From UBA6623 sp965226435 (GTDB taxonomy: Bacteria; Acidobacteriota; Terriglobia; Bryobacterales; UBA6623): a stretch of DNA of 64,000 bases. The notes under the pieces are model-generated. The model did not search any database, was not told the DNA's origin, and saw only the letters and a list, made by a program, of their open reading frames with translations. Made by a program: the position numbers and the translations under genes. Of the stretch, positions 26,056 through 35,725 are shown piece by piece. The number at the start of each line of letters is the position of its first letter. The stretch's first letter is position 1. The stretch is taken from assembly GCA_965226435.1 (NCBI GenBank), contig CBDDCY010000010.1, positions 1 through 64,000 on the forward strand. The letters are read 5' to 3'.

Positions 26056-27641
26056 AAAAGATCTTGACCGCGACGCAGATGCGCGAGGTCGACCGGCGCA
26101 CGATCGAGGAGCGGGGCATCCCCGGATTGGTGCTGATGGAGAACGCCGGCGCGCGGGCCTACGAGTTGCTCATGAGCCGCTTTGCGCCCCTCGATGCCCG
26201 GCGCGTCGTCATCCTTTGCGGCAAGGGCAACAATGGTGGCGATGGCCTTGTGATCGCCCGGCATATGGTCGTTCGGGGCGACGCGGCGGGGTTGCGGGTG
26301 GTTTTGGTCGGCGACCCGGATGCACTGCGGGGTGACGCGGCGGCGAACTACCGCATGTTGCGGGGTGTCGATTGCGACCCATTGGTCGTACGCGCTTCCG
26401 AGGATTGGCGGCGCGTGCGCGCTCGGCTGCTTCCCGCCGAGGTCGTTGTGGACGCGTTGCTGGGTACGGGATTGAGCGGACCCGCCAGGGGAATTGTTCT
26501 CGAGATTATCGACGACGTCAATGCGAACTTCGGTCACGCCGTGGTAGTCGCGGTTGACATGCCTTCCGGGCTGCCCTCTGATTCGGGTGAACCCGCGGGC
26601 GAGGCGATACGGGCCGCCCGGACGATCACTTTCACCGCGCCGAAGGTCAGCCAGATCTTTCCGCCCAATTGCGAACAGGTCGGCGAGTTGACGGTCGCGC
26701 CGATCGGCACCGCGCAATCCGTGCTCGACGCCGACCCAGAGCTGAACTTGGCCCTTGTCGAGGGGGCGGACTTTGGGGATTTATTCGCGCCCCGTGACCG
26801 CTCGGCGCACAAAGGCGACTACGGGCACGTATTCGTGATCGGCGGCTCCCCGGCAACGCCCGGGGCAGTGTTAATGGCCGCGATGTCGGCCGCGGCCGCG
26901 CTACGCTCGGGCGCCGGGCTGGTGACGGCGGCGACGTCGGAGGGCGCTGTGCAAACGCTGGTGGCCCACACGCCGGAGTTGATGACACTGAGCCTACCGG
27001 AAAACGCGGATGGCTTTTTCGACGCCGAGGCGTTCGATATGGGAGTCCTCGAACGCGCCGCGATCTTGGCTTTGGGGCCGGGCCTCGGCGCCGCGCCGGG
27101 AAGTCAGGAGTTGGCGCGCAAGATCGTGCGCGAGGCTAGGCAGCCTTTGGTGGTGGACGCCGATGGCTTAAACGCCCTCGCCGAGGTGGATGACTGGGGG
27201 GCCGCGAGCCGCTTGTTGGTGCTAACGCCGCATCCGGGAGAGATGTCGCGGTTGACGGGTTTATCGACGGCCGAGGTACAGAGCCGACGCGTCGAGGTCG
27301 CGCGTGAATTCGCGCAGCGTCGAGCAGCCTATGTGGTCCTCAAGGGCCGGCGGACCCTCATCGCTACGCCGGCTGGGCTGGTGCTGGTCAACCCAACCGG
27401 GACCCCGGCCATGGCCACGGCCGGTTCGGGAGATATCTTGACGGGGATCATTGCGGGGCTGTTGGCGCAGTTCCCCGCCCTGTCGCCGGAAATCGTGATC
27501 GCCGCGGCGGTCTATTTGCATGGGCTCGCCGCCGAGCTTGCCGCGCTGGAAATGACGGAACCGGGGATGCTCGCGACCGATATCGTCAGGTTTCTGCCGG
27601 ATGCGATGAAGAGCGTCTGGGCGGGTTCCGGTGACGATTGA
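26052..27641 (+). CDS. nnr: Bifunctional NAD(P)H-hydrate epimerase / ADP-dependent dehydratase
   Basis: Repairs hydrated NADH and NADPH. The N-terminal epimerase domain (1-220) has GKGNNGGDG (57-65) and VDMPSGLPSDSG. The C-terminal ribokinase-like dehydratase domain (about 240-525) has GDYGHVFVIGGS, LTPHPGEMSRLTG and the catalytic GSGDILTG. Both halves look intact and the length (529 aa) is standard. It starts with TTG at 26052, overlapping the stop of the channel gene. As housekeeping metabolism it has no obvious functional tie to its operon neighbours. Confidence 0.95.
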   Translation: MKKILTATQMREVDRRTIEERGIPGLVLMENAGARAYELLMSRFAPLDARRVVILCGKGNNGGDGLVIARHMVVRGDAAGLRVVLVGDPDALRGDAAANYRMLRGVDCDPLVVRASEDWRRVRARLLPAEVVVDALLGTGLSGPARGIVLEIIDDVNANFGHAVVVAVDMPSGLPSDSGEPAGEAIRAARTITFTAPKVSQIFPPNCEQVGELTVAPIGTAQSVLDADPELNLALVEGADFGDLFAPRDRSAHKGDYGHVFVIGGSPATPGAVLMAAMSAAAALRSGAGLVTAATSEGAVQTLVAHTPELMTLSLPENADGFFDAEAFDMGVLERAAILALGPGLGAAPGSQELARKIVREARQPLVVDADGLNALAEVDDWGAASRLLVLTPHPGEMSRLTGLSTAEVQSRRVEVAREFAQRRAAYVVLKGRRTLIATPAGLVLVNPTGTPAMATAGSGDILTGIIAGLLAQFPALSPEIVIAAAVYLHGLAAELAALEMTEPGMLATDIVRFLPDAMKSVWAGSGDD

Positions 27642-27664
27642 TGAATCGACGATGTCCGGGATCG

Positions 27665-28843
27665 TCAAATTCCCAACGACGCTTTGAGTGTGATGGTTTG
27701 ACCTGATCGGTCATCGCGCAGCATGAGTTCGTTGTTTTCGATGACGATGTCGTCGACTCCGCGGAAACCTTCGGGCGTTCTCACCCAGAACATCAAGAAG
27801 CGTGTTTCGATAGCGGATCGCGCCGGAAGCCAGCGATAGAGCAATTCGCCAAACAGTCGATTTTGCGTGATCACGTCACGACGCGGTCTATCGAAAGCCT
27901 GCGTGCCGAACTCGAGCCCGCGGGCGCGTACACCCTTCGGGGGATAAAATTCCCAGGTTTGCAGCCACGGGAAGTCGGCGCGTCGGAACACATAGCCCAG
28001 CAACAGCCGCTTCTCCGGATGCAGCGCGGTCACGAAGGCCAAGCGCTGATTCGGCGCCATCAAGTGACCGCTGTGGTCGGTGGAGTTTGGCCGGCCCGGC
28101 GCCGCGCGCAAGTCGACCGTGCCGCCGGCCTCCAGCGGAGCCATCGGCCAAGAGAACTCCTTGCCCGCGGCGAGGCGGTTGGGGAGACCATCGAGGCTCC
28201 CGCGGTCGGGGCGCGTGAGGGCTCGGTTTTCCGATATGTCGACGACGGTTACTCCCGGTTCCAGGAAAGGCGAGCCGATCGTGGCGTGTTCGGCCCAACT
28301 CACGGGGCGGTCGAAAGCCAGCAGATTTTCCAGCCGGCTGTGCACGGAGACGACGTTTTCGCCGTCCGCGATCGCGACCGTTCGAGTCATCATGTGTTGC
28401 GCACCCGGCAAGTGCACGGTCTGAACCAGTTTGGTCACGCCGCTTTCGCGCCCGGCCGAGCGGGTCGACCACTCCAGCCTGTGCGCTTCACCGTGCATCG
28501 GCATGCCCGCGCGGCTTTCTTCGGGCGACGCCGGGCCAAAGCCGTCCACGCAGATGAAATGTCCCAGGCCGCCGTTGTCGCGCATGGGCTTGCCGGCTTC
28601 GCGGTCGGCGCGGAGCGCGTCCCAGAGGGGGTTGACCGATTCCGAGTCGTCGCTCAGAGTGACGGCCGCGAAAGAGGCGCCCATGGGAAGCACCGTCAAC
28701 TCGATTACCCCGTTTGAGAGAATCAGTGCCGGCTTGCCGTGAAAGTCGCCCTCGCGGACCGCTTTGTTGGCGGATTGCGCGGGCAGCGGCGCCACCGCCA
28801 AGAGAGCCAACAGCAATCTAACCCATCCGGTTCCGGCAGTCAT
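27665..28843 (-). CDS. Exported aldose-epimerase-like (galactose mutarotase fold) protein
   Basis: A secreted protein of 392 residues with a signal peptide ending near residue 24 (PAQS). The body is beta-rich and resembles the galactose mutarotase/DUF4432 group: LSNGVIELTVLPMGASFAAV, MHGEAHRLEW, and SWAEHATIGSPFLEPG with a His in the usual catalytic region. A GGAG ribosome binding site supports the start at 28843. The gene follows the GH127 gene by 46 bases on the same strand, so it may prepare or bind the released sugar. The exact substrate is unknown. Confidence 0.78.
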   Translation of the reverse strand: MTAGTGWVRLLLALLAVAPLPAQSANKAVREGDFHGKPALILSNGVIELTVLPMGASFAAVTLSDDSESVNPLWDALRADREAGKPMRDNGGLGHFICVDGFGPASPEESRAGMPMHGEAHRLEWSTRSAGRESGVTKLVQTVHLPGAQHMMTRTVAIADGENVVSVHSRLENLLAFDRPVSWAEHATIGSPFLEPGVTVVDISENRALTRPDRGSLDGLPNRLAAGKEFSWPMAPLEAGGTVDLRAAPGRPNSTDHSGHLMAPNQRLAFVTALHPEKRLLLGYVFRRADFPWLQTWEFYPPKGVRARGLEFGTQAFDRPRRDVITQNRLFGELLYRWLPARSAIETRFLMFWVRTPEGFRGVDDIVIENNELMLRDDRSGQTITLKASLGI

Positions 28844-28889
28844 AGCGTTACTCCGCCTTTCTCGCCACCCGCGGCGCGACTCTCGCAAA

Positions 28890-31343
28890 CTACCCACCCT
28901 TCGTCACGCGGAGGTGATACACGCTGCCGACGCGCTTATCGGCCTTGGACTGAAATTTCACTTCAACCTCCCGCTTGCCGCGCGTCAGAGCAACCGGAAT
29001 GGCGTACGTCGTTTCGTAGTAGTCGTCGTAATCGTCGAGAGTTTGGGTTGGGTCGAGCTCTTCGGCGCCTCCGATGCGTTGCCCGTCCACTTGAATGTCG
29101 AATTCCAGATTGTCGATGCGGTTCCAACGACTGCTCCCGGCTGTCGATCGCGTTGTGATCAGACGCATTGGGCGTTCGCCGTCAACCTTCATCTTGACGG
29201 CGAACCAGCCCGCATCCCGTGTGTCTCGCCATCGCCGGCCTCGGAAGGCGGCGGCTTGCGAACCTTCCTCGGAGAACGTGTGAGCCTTTTCCTGCTCCTC
29301 GTCGCCGAGTTCAACCTCGTCCATTGTCGCGGCCTCGATCCGTTTCCGGGATCGCTCGGCACTCCGACGGCTTCGATCGGCCCGACGCCATTCCTTTTCG
29401 TCGTACAAATTCCAATAAACGTTGTAGCGCCCCTTGTGAATGCGGTAGAGCGGCATCAACGTCACGTCGTCGGGCCTCCCCGCCCCCTTGGTGCGGAAAG
29501 TCAGCGGCTTGCCTTCCACCGGCTCAACCCAGTCACTCACTTGGTCGGCGTTGGCCGCTAGGTCGGGCACCGGCGGCGTCGGTAGCGCGCCGAAAGCCTG
29601 CTGCTCCCCGGCGTAGGGGATCGGAGCGGCCATGCCCCCGGCGTCGATCAACCCCGCCAGAACCACCGGCCCGTACAGAATGGCCACGCGAGAATCGTCT
29701 CCCGGTGCGGGCTCGACAGACAATTTCATCGGGAAGGTAATGGTCATCGAATCCCCGTCGGCCCAATTGCGGCGTATCACGCGATAACCGCCCGGCTCGC
29801 TTTCTCCCTCGAGGGCTTCGCCGTTGAGTTCGATCCGCAACGATCCGTCAGCCCACCAGGGATGCCGGATGTGAATGCTTGCCTCGCGCGCCTGGGCGGC
29901 CGAGACCGTTAGGCGAGTCGAGTTCTGTTCGGGAAATTCCGTTTCCTGGCGAATCGTTAACCCGGCGTCGCGCCAATTGACTTCCGACGGCACAAACAGG
30001 TTCACGTAGAGATCCTCGCCGCCGCCGTGGAAATAGATGCTGTCGTTGTATTTGACGTGATTCTCGAACCCTGAGCCGGTACAACACCAAAACGAATTGT
30101 CACGCGTGCAATAGGTCTTGAAATGTCCCGGCTTGAGCGGCAGGAAATAGATCGTGCGGCCGGTGTCGGGATCGATCGAACCCAAGATGTGGTTGTAGAG
30201 GGCGCGCTCATGGAAATCGGCGTACTTGCCGTCGGCGGTCCAGGAAAACAATTTCCGGGTCAGCTTGAGCATGTTGTAGGTATTGCAGGTTTCCTGTGTC
30301 GTCACGCCGAGCCGGTCGGAGAGTTGATCGGGAGGGCCCCAATGCTCATCTTCTCCATGACCGCCGGTCGCATAAGAGTGATGGTTGACAACGCGGTCCC
30401 AGAAAAACTCGGCGCTCGATCGCAAACTTTCGTCGCCGAACAGTTCATAGCGCCGGCCGAGGCCGATAACTTTCGGAATTTGCGTGTTTCCATGAAAGCG
30501 GTCGAGGCGGTCCTGTTGGCGCGCCAGGGGGTCGAGCATTTCGGTGTCGTGGAATTTCCGTGACAGCTCGATATAGCGTTCGACACCGGTGACGGCGTAG
30601 AGGTTCGCCAAGACTTCATTCATTCCGCCGTACTCGCAATAGAGCATTTTTTGCCACAGCTCGTCGCTGAGATCCTTCGTGGTTTCGTGAGACCAGTCAG
30701 CCAACCCGGCGGCAAGATCGAGGGCCTTTTTGTTACCGCATAGCTCGTGGGCATCGAGCAAACCCGCCATGATTTTGTGCAAGGTGTACCAGGGCGCCCA
30801 AAGCCCGTTGAGGTTAAAGCGCTCGGTTTCGATTTCGCCCCGCGAAACCTTGGCGAAAACTTCCTCGCCGTCCGGCATGCCGCCGATATAGCCGTTGCCG
30901 CGCGCTTCAGCAACGGCCGCCAGCTCGTCGACGATGTAATTCACTCTTTCGAGAAACTGCTCGTCGCCGCTGGATGCGTGGTGGATCGACAGAGCGGTCA
31001 GATAATGGCCCAACGTATGCCCGGCCAAGCCCATACTCTCCCAGCCGCCGTAGATCTTGCCTTTTGGCTCTAGGCCCGCGAACTTGCGGAAGTTGTGAAG
31101 CAGGCGGTCGGGTTCGAGTTCGAGCAGATAGCGAACGTCCTGCTTCGCTGCCTCGGCGAAGGGGCCGCCGGTCACGCGAACGTCCGAGAGCGAGAAAGGC
31201 GCGGCTTTCGGCGCGACTTTGGGCTCGACGCGATTGACGGGCGCGCCCTGTTGGCAACCCGCCGTCAACAGAGAACCGGCCAACGCCGCTACCCCCATCA
31301 TTCGAAAAAAGAGACTATCGTCGCGGAGCCATGCTCGTGCCAT
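28890..31343 (-). CDS. GH127-type beta-L-arabinofuranosidase-like lipoprotein
   Basis: A glycoside hydrolase of the GH127 (DUF1680) family, which removes beta-L-arabinofuranose from glycoproteins or plant polysaccharides. The N-terminus is a lipoprotein signal with lipobox LTAGC (Cys30), so it is probably membrane anchored. The catalytic zinc site of the family is complete: Glu351 and Cys353 (TQETCNTYN) and Cys420-Cys421 (FWCCTGSG), where the first Cys of the pair is the nucleophile in characterised enzymes. Glu331 or Glu333 (GGHGEDEHW) is in the expected place for the acid/base residue. Family features YGGWE, GHTLGHYL and NGLWAPWYTLHKI are present. The C-terminus (about 660-817) is an added beta domain. 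Start at 31343 (MARAWLRD); Met15 or Met16 are alternatives. Confidence 0.88.
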   Translation of the reverse strand: MARAWLRDDSLFFRMMGVAALAGSLLTAGCQQGAPVNRVEPKVAPKAAPFSLSDVRVTGGPFAEAAKQDVRYLLELEPDRLLHNFRKFAGLEPKGKIYGGWESMGLAGHTLGHYLTALSIHHASSGDEQFLERVNYIVDELAAVAEARGNGYIGGMPDGEEVFAKVSRGEIETERFNLNGLWAPWYTLHKIMAGLLDAHELCGNKKALDLAAGLADWSHETTKDLSDELWQKMLYCEYGGMNEVLANLYAVTGVERYIELSRKFHDTEMLDPLARQQDRLDRFHGNTQIPKVIGLGRRYELFGDESLRSSAEFFWDRVVNHHSYATGGHGEDEHWGPPDQLSDRLGVTTQETCNTYNMLKLTRKLFSWTADGKYADFHERALYNHILGSIDPDTGRTIYFLPLKPGHFKTYCTRDNSFWCCTGSGFENHVKYNDSIYFHGGGEDLYVNLFVPSEVNWRDAGLTIRQETEFPEQNSTRLTVSAAQAREASIHIRHPWWADGSLRIELNGEALEGESEPGGYRVIRRNWADGDSMTITFPMKLSVEPAPGDDSRVAILYGPVVLAGLIDAGGMAAPIPYAGEQQAFGALPTPPVPDLAANADQVSDWVEPVEGKPLTFRTKGAGRPDDVTLMPLYRIHKGRYNVYWNLYDEKEWRRADRSRRSAERSRKRIEAATMDEVELGDEEQEKAHTFSEEGSQAAAFRGRRWRDTRDAGWFAVKMKVDGERPMRLITTRSTAGSSRWNRIDNLEFDIQVDGQRIGGAEELDPTQTLDDYDDYYETTYAIPVALTRGKREVEVKFQSKADKRVGSVYHLRVTKGG

Positions 31344-32085
31344 GGATTTAACCCCCAGGGCGGAAATGCAGACTCCTATGTTCAACGAAGCGGTCACGAG
31401 AAAGCAAGACGGTCCTTTGAATACCGCGCTGCGTCAACCGTGCGATTCCGGCGCGCAGCCCCACTCGCCTAACGGTTCGCGCACCAGTGGGGCAGGTCCC
31501 CAGACCTGCCCGCCACCCGCCCAACCCAATCGGCCATGTTTACCGAAAAACCCGTCCATCCCCCTCCGCCAACCGACCAAGCCTCTCGACTTAATACCGG
31601 CCCTTGGCGCAAGCCCAGGGACCACCATCTCAAACCAAGACCAACTCTCCCACGGGCGAACGACCGGCCCCGCCGGGCGTTCGGGGGCCTGGGGCGGGCC
31701 AAAGATCGGCCGCTCGATCAGGGCGCGGTTTCAGGGCGGCCCGCCGACTTCCACACCTTCATCTCTGTACCCCAGCCACATCGGCGCGCCCGCGGCTCGA
31801 CCTGTCTTGATCCTCCTCACGCCTACCAAGATCCAGCGACACCTACCCCGGCGACACGAACCCATTCGGGGGCCTGGGGCGGCCGGCGGCGACACGTTGG
31901 GCTTGGGGTTTTGGGGTCTTGGCCGAATGGGGCGGTGGTCTTTCTTTGACCAGCGGTCGGCGATGGCGGCGGGGACGTCGTCGCCATCGGTTTGGCTGGT
32001 TTCGGCGGTTCGCCGCTTGGTTTTGCGGGTTTGGGTTGGGGTCGTTTTTGGCTCCTTGTTGATTGGTGTGTTGATGTATCGGCTG
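31344..32085. other. Repeat-rich non-coding region, left arm of palindromic unit
   Basis: About 740 bases without a credible gene. It carries the outer inverted repeat (31483-31522) and the inner inverted repeat (31653-31716) that reappear inverted at 33400-33440 and 33196-33258. Open frames across it are proline/arginine-rich repeat translations. Confidence 0.6.
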
Positions 32086-32991
32086 CTAAGCCGTTGTTTT
32101 TGAAGCGACTTGCTTCGAGATTGGGTTTGTTTGGTGTTTTTTGATTAGTGACGCCGCGGGGCGGCGGGTTCGGGATTTTTTGCGCTTTCTCGAGATGTGG
32201 GTGACGGGGCCGCTTTTTGGCTGGTTGTTGGACGGGGTTGGGTTCGCCTGGTTTTTTGGAGTTGTCAGGTTCATCGGACACCGCTTACTTACGTGCGCGG
32301 CTCGGTTTGCTACGGCGTCGTTTGCGACGGTGGGGTTTTTTTCGCGGCTTTGGAGATTGGGAGTTTGGTTGACGAGTGGGGGGTTGTTGGGGGAGTCGGG
32401 AATGGGGGGTGGTTCGTAACGGATGAGCGGCGGGTCGGGGTCGTAGCCGGGTTGGGCTTCTTGGGCCTCGCGGGCTTCGCGGAGTTGGCGCTCCTCGCGG
32501 CGGATGTCGATCATCAGCTCGACGCCGCGGAAGAAACGGCGGCCGAGATGGCCGTCGTATCGGGCTAGGCTGTTGAGGAGTTTTATTCGAGTGAGCATGG
32601 TCCAGCCGAGGATGTGGGTTCGCTCTTGGCGGTCTTCCGGCATGGGGCCGGTGTCGTGGTTGAACAGGCTCGAGGTGCGGCGGGTGTTGTCGATGCCGGC
32701 GGCGATGACGGCGGTTTCAATGCGGGAGAGCCGTTGCATTCTCCAGGAGGAGTCGGCGATTTGACGGACGATTTCCTTTTCGACGCGGTTTCTGGGGAGA
32801 TAGGTGTCCTCGAAGGAAGTGATGTGTTGATCGAACTCGGCGGGGTCTTCGCCCGGCAGGACGGCGTCTTGAGCAAGAAGGCCGTGTTTGAGTGCGTTTT
32901 TGGCGGTGCGGGTTTTTCCGCTGTTGGTGCGGGGCCCGGTTGATTTTTTCGCGTTTTCGCGATTGGCTTTGATCTGCTTTTGGGATGCCAT
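32086..32991 (-). CDS. Hypothetical protein of the STGPRT type
   Basis: A 301-residue protein of unknown function. The N-terminus has the pattern ANRENAKKSTGPRT..GKTRTAKNALKHGL, a motif I recall from many multi-copy hypothetical proteins of Acidobacteria and Planctomycetes. Residues 40-165 are helical and Arg/Glu-rich (FEDTYLPRNRVEKEIVRQIA, RRFFRGVELMIDIRREERQL). The last 100 residues are low complexity, and part of them (NRAAHVSKRCPMNLT) is simply repeat B read in frame, so the C-terminus was likely rebuilt by repeat insertion. The gene lies in the middle of a large palindrome. No catalytic motif is visible. Confidence 0.7.
   Translation of the reverse strand: MASQKQIKANRENAKKSTGPRTNSGKTRTAKNALKHGLLAQDAVLPGEDPAEFDQHITSFEDTYLPRNRVEKEIVRQIADSSWRMQRLSRIETAVIAAGIDNTRRTSSLFNHDTGPMPEDRQERTHILGWTMLTRIKLLNSLARYDGHLGRRFFRGVELMIDIRREERQLREAREAQEAQPGYDPDPPLIRYEPPPIPDSPNNPPLVNQTPNLQSREKNPTVANDAVANRAAHVSKRCPMNLTTPKNQANPTPSNNQPKSGPVTHISRKRKKSRTRRPAASLIKKHQTNPISKQVASKTTA
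32226..32309 (+). repeat. Repeat B with extended 5' part
   Basis: Repeat B (32269-32309) preceded by TTGTTGGACGGGG and GGAGTTGTCAG. The same extended arrangement is at 35846-35931, so these two copies form a subgroup of about 85 bp. It lies inside the 3' end of the STGPRT reading frame. Confidence 0.7.
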
Positions 32992-33632
32992 TGGGTATCC
33001 TTTCGTCTAGCTAAGTATTGGCTAAGTAGCCATTCATAGGATAAGCGGGGGGTTGGCGTTTGGCGGGGTTTGGATTTTCTAAGTTGTTGATATGGAAGGG
33101 ATAGTTTTTTTGAAACGAACGTGATGGATTTTGCGAGGCGTTGGCCGTGAACCGTGAGCCGTGAGCCGTTAGGGGAGTGGGGAGAGGACCGGCCACGAGC
33201 GGCCGGTCTTTGGCCCGCCCCAGGCCGCCGAACGACCGGCGGAGCCGGTCGTTCGCCCGGGAGGAGGTTTGGTTGGTCGGGTGGTGCCGGCCCTTAAGGA
33301 CCGGCCTATGGGGGAGGTTCAAGCGGCGTGAACGCCGCTGGGTTGGCGGGCGGCGGGGGCGGGTTGCCGGGCAGGCCTGGAGACCTGCCCCACTGGGGAG
33401 GGCGGGTGGCTGGGCAGGCCTGGAGACCTGCCCCACTGGTTGAGCGGTATTGGGGTTTGCGGTGGGGGGGTTGTTGGGCCGGCACCGGCACGAGTGCCGG
33501 GGCGTTGAACATGGCGTATCGGCTGAGGGCACCATGTCACGACTGACGAACCAGCAACAAGGTGGGGGAGACGCGATTGTGCAAGTGAATGAATGCAGCG
33601 GGTGGGCGATCAGGCCCATGGTGGAGTTGCTC
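32992..33632. other. Repeat-rich non-coding region, right arm of palindromic unit
   Basis: About 640 bases. It holds the inner repeat (33196-33258), hairpins AGCGGCG-TGAA-CGCCGCT (about 33319-33336) and two direct copies of the GGCAGGCCTGGAGACCTGCC hairpin (33369-33397 and 33413-33441, 44-base period). I see no credible gene. Confidence 0.6.
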
Positions 33633-35664
33633 TTACAGTAGCCCTCGTTTCCTCAAGTCCGTACGTTGGCGGGGGGTAAGGATCGCTTCCGCGAGGTTTC
33701 GCGCGCCGCGGAGATGCGCGCCGCTGAGATCCGCGACGCTGAGATCCGCGCTGCGGAGATGCGCGCCGCTGAGATCCGCGCTGCTGAGATCCGCGCCGCT
33801 GAGATCCGCGACGCTGAGATCCGCGCGGCGGAGATCCGCGCCGCTGAGATCCGCGCCGCTGAGATCCGCGCCGCTGAGATCCGCGCCGCTGAGATCTAGG
33901 CCTTGCAGGGGTAGGGAGCGAAGCGATGCCTTGACAACTGATGAAGGCACGGGGACCAGCGGGTTTCCGTAGCCCAACCCGTAGACCTCCTCGTGGGGCA
34001 GGATCCGAGCGAGCCAGTTTGCCGCGGAGTGTCGAGTTGGCCACTCGACCGGCGAGGGTTCCCCGGTGACGCGCGCGCAGGAGTCCAGCATTACCAACAG
34101 GGCGGTTTCGGCATTGACGGATTGGCGGTTTTGCTCGCCGAAGGTCTTGAGCCGGTCGATCTGTTCCATCGGCATGCCGCTTTCGATGACATGGCCGATC
34201 CAGCCGCCCAGCTCAGCTTGCCGGGCACGGCACACATCAGGCTCAATTGTCGAGATCTCGTTGCGTATAAAGATCAGCAGATCCCAGTCGATCTTTCGGG
34301 GTCCGCAGAGCCGAGCCCAATCGGCCAAGGCTTGGGGGATGTCGTACTTCCTTCTCGTCGTTTTTCGATCGACTTCCAGATCTTCGATGATTTCCCCAAG
34401 TCGACGGGCGATGCTTCGGGCGGTCAGGTATTCGCCGAAACTCTTGTGGGTAAACTCGAAGGCCTCCTCTTGGCCTTCGAAACCCGATCGCTGGAAGTAG
34501 AAGGCGACCATCAGCCCGAGGAGGCCCTGATCGCTTTGGAGCATCTTGCCAAGGGCCGGCGGTAAGGAACCATCGCGCGCTTGCTGGACGCCGGTCCGGG
34601 TGATTCCACGGCCCGAGCCGTGCCAGGCCGCGACCGCCACGGCCTCCAAAGCCTCGGCGAAGTCATCGAACTCGATGTCTTCCGTGGTGGGATGGCCTGG
34701 GGTCTTACCCCAGGCTCGCTCGTGGACTCTCGCCAGAAGGAAGCCGTAGAGCTTGTTTGCCGGGCGAGCGCACTCGCTCGACGGCGAACATCTTGGCCAG
34801 TGACGATTTCCCGGCTCCAGGGCCTCCGCTGACGACGCGGTATTCGTCGCCGGCTTTGTTGCTCTCAAGCCACTCGTTGAGGTGATCCTTGACCTTGACG
34901 ATGGTCTTGCTGGGCCTTTCTTCCTCGACCGCCTGGCGGCCTTTGGTCTTTTTGCGGGTCTCGTAGTAGCCGTGGAGGTCGACGTGGATCTGCTCGAGAC
35001 TAAAGGGCTCGATGCCGAAGACCGGTTCGGCGACCTCTTGCTCCAACCGGCTGTGGTAATCGCCCCAGGCCCAGTCGCGCTCGACGGCGCTGGTGATCGG
35101 ATTGTCGAGCACTTGCCGCATTGCCTCCTGCTCGGCGCTGCTGAAGCCGCGGTTCCACTCGTCGTAGAGCGCCCGCGTAAAGTAGACGCCAAGACGCGAG
35201 GCGATCGTCGTGGAGGGAGTCGGGTCGACATCCCAGCCCTGGAGCCATTGGGCCAGCGGCTTTTCGACGGCCTTAACAAGGGGGAGTTGGGCGGGGTCAT
35301 TGAGCGTGTCTTGGTTTAGCAGGACCGGCTGGTTCTGGAGAGACTTTTCCGCCTCTCTGCCGAGCTTCTCGGCGTCGGCCTTCTTGCGAGCGAGGATTTG
35401 GTAGCTATCCCCCGCGATTTGGTAGACGGCGCGGGTGAGCGCCCGCAGGACCCATTGGCGAGCCAATTGCTCGGGGTCGGTTTTATTGCCGAGTGCCTTG
35501 ACGGCGTCGGCGGCGGCGAGTGCCGCGCCGGGGAGGTCTTGGTAGTTGAGCTTGACGAGCGATTTCCCGAGGCCGACGAATAGTGTCTTAAAGTCGAACT
35601 TGATGCCGTCGTTCCAGCGACGCTTGGTCGGGGCGACGGCTAATCCGGTCGGGTTTTTGGGCAT
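33633..35664 (-). pseudogene. Decayed NACHT NTPase with pentapeptide repeats
   Basis: The 5' part (35664 to about 34760) encodes an N-terminal helical region and the P-loop GGPGAGKSS of a STAND/NACHT NTPase. Right after the P-loop the frame changes: the following in-family sequence (NKLYGFLLARVHERAWG, FAEALEAVAVAAWHG, FTHKSFGEYLTARSIARRL) is in another frame. The roughly 200 residues that normally lie between, including Walker B and the sensor motifs, are missing. The 3' end encodes about 13 pentapeptide repeats of the A(D/H)LSX type and a short tail. NACHT proteins with such sensors can act in anti-phage defence or cell-death signalling. This copy cannot be a working ATPase. The junction is near 34755-34775. 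Confidence 0.85.
33708..33897 (-). repeat. 15-bp tandem repeat encoding pentapeptide repeats
   Basis: About 12 units of 15 bp (GCTGAGATCCGCGCC on the plus strand, with variants GACGCT and GCGGAG), which encode LSGAD-type pentapeptides on the minus strand. Several neighbouring units are identical, a sign of recent slippage. There are no spacers, so this is not a CRISPR array. Confidence 0.85.
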
Positions 35665-35725
35665 TTTGTCGCGGGGTAATGCTTATCAATCTCCCAAATC
35701 ATACTCTATTGATCGCGTGGGGACG

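Larger units (their letters stand above)
31483..33440. repeat. Large imperfect palindrome around the STGPRT gene
   Basis: Two nested inverted repeats enclose one gene. The outer pair is 31483-31522 and 33400-33440 (about 40 bp; two mismatches and one gap). The inner pair is 31653-31716 and 33196-33258 (64 bp, 60 matching). The spacing from outer to inner is similar on both sides (about 131 and 142 bases). The outer arm contains the GGCAGG hairpin repeat seen elsewhere. No transposase is present. Confidence 0.75.

Noticed and set aside
33011..33619. A 202-codon minus-strand frame
   Set aside because: It spans several hairpin repeats and translates to Pro/Arg-rich low-complexity sequence.
33708..33897. 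Possible CRISPR array
   Set aside because: The 15-bp units are contiguous with no spacers and encode a protein repeat. No cas genes are near.
33666..33899. Plus-strand frame with AEIRA repeats
   Set aside because: It is the antisense reading of the pentapeptide-coding tandem repeat.
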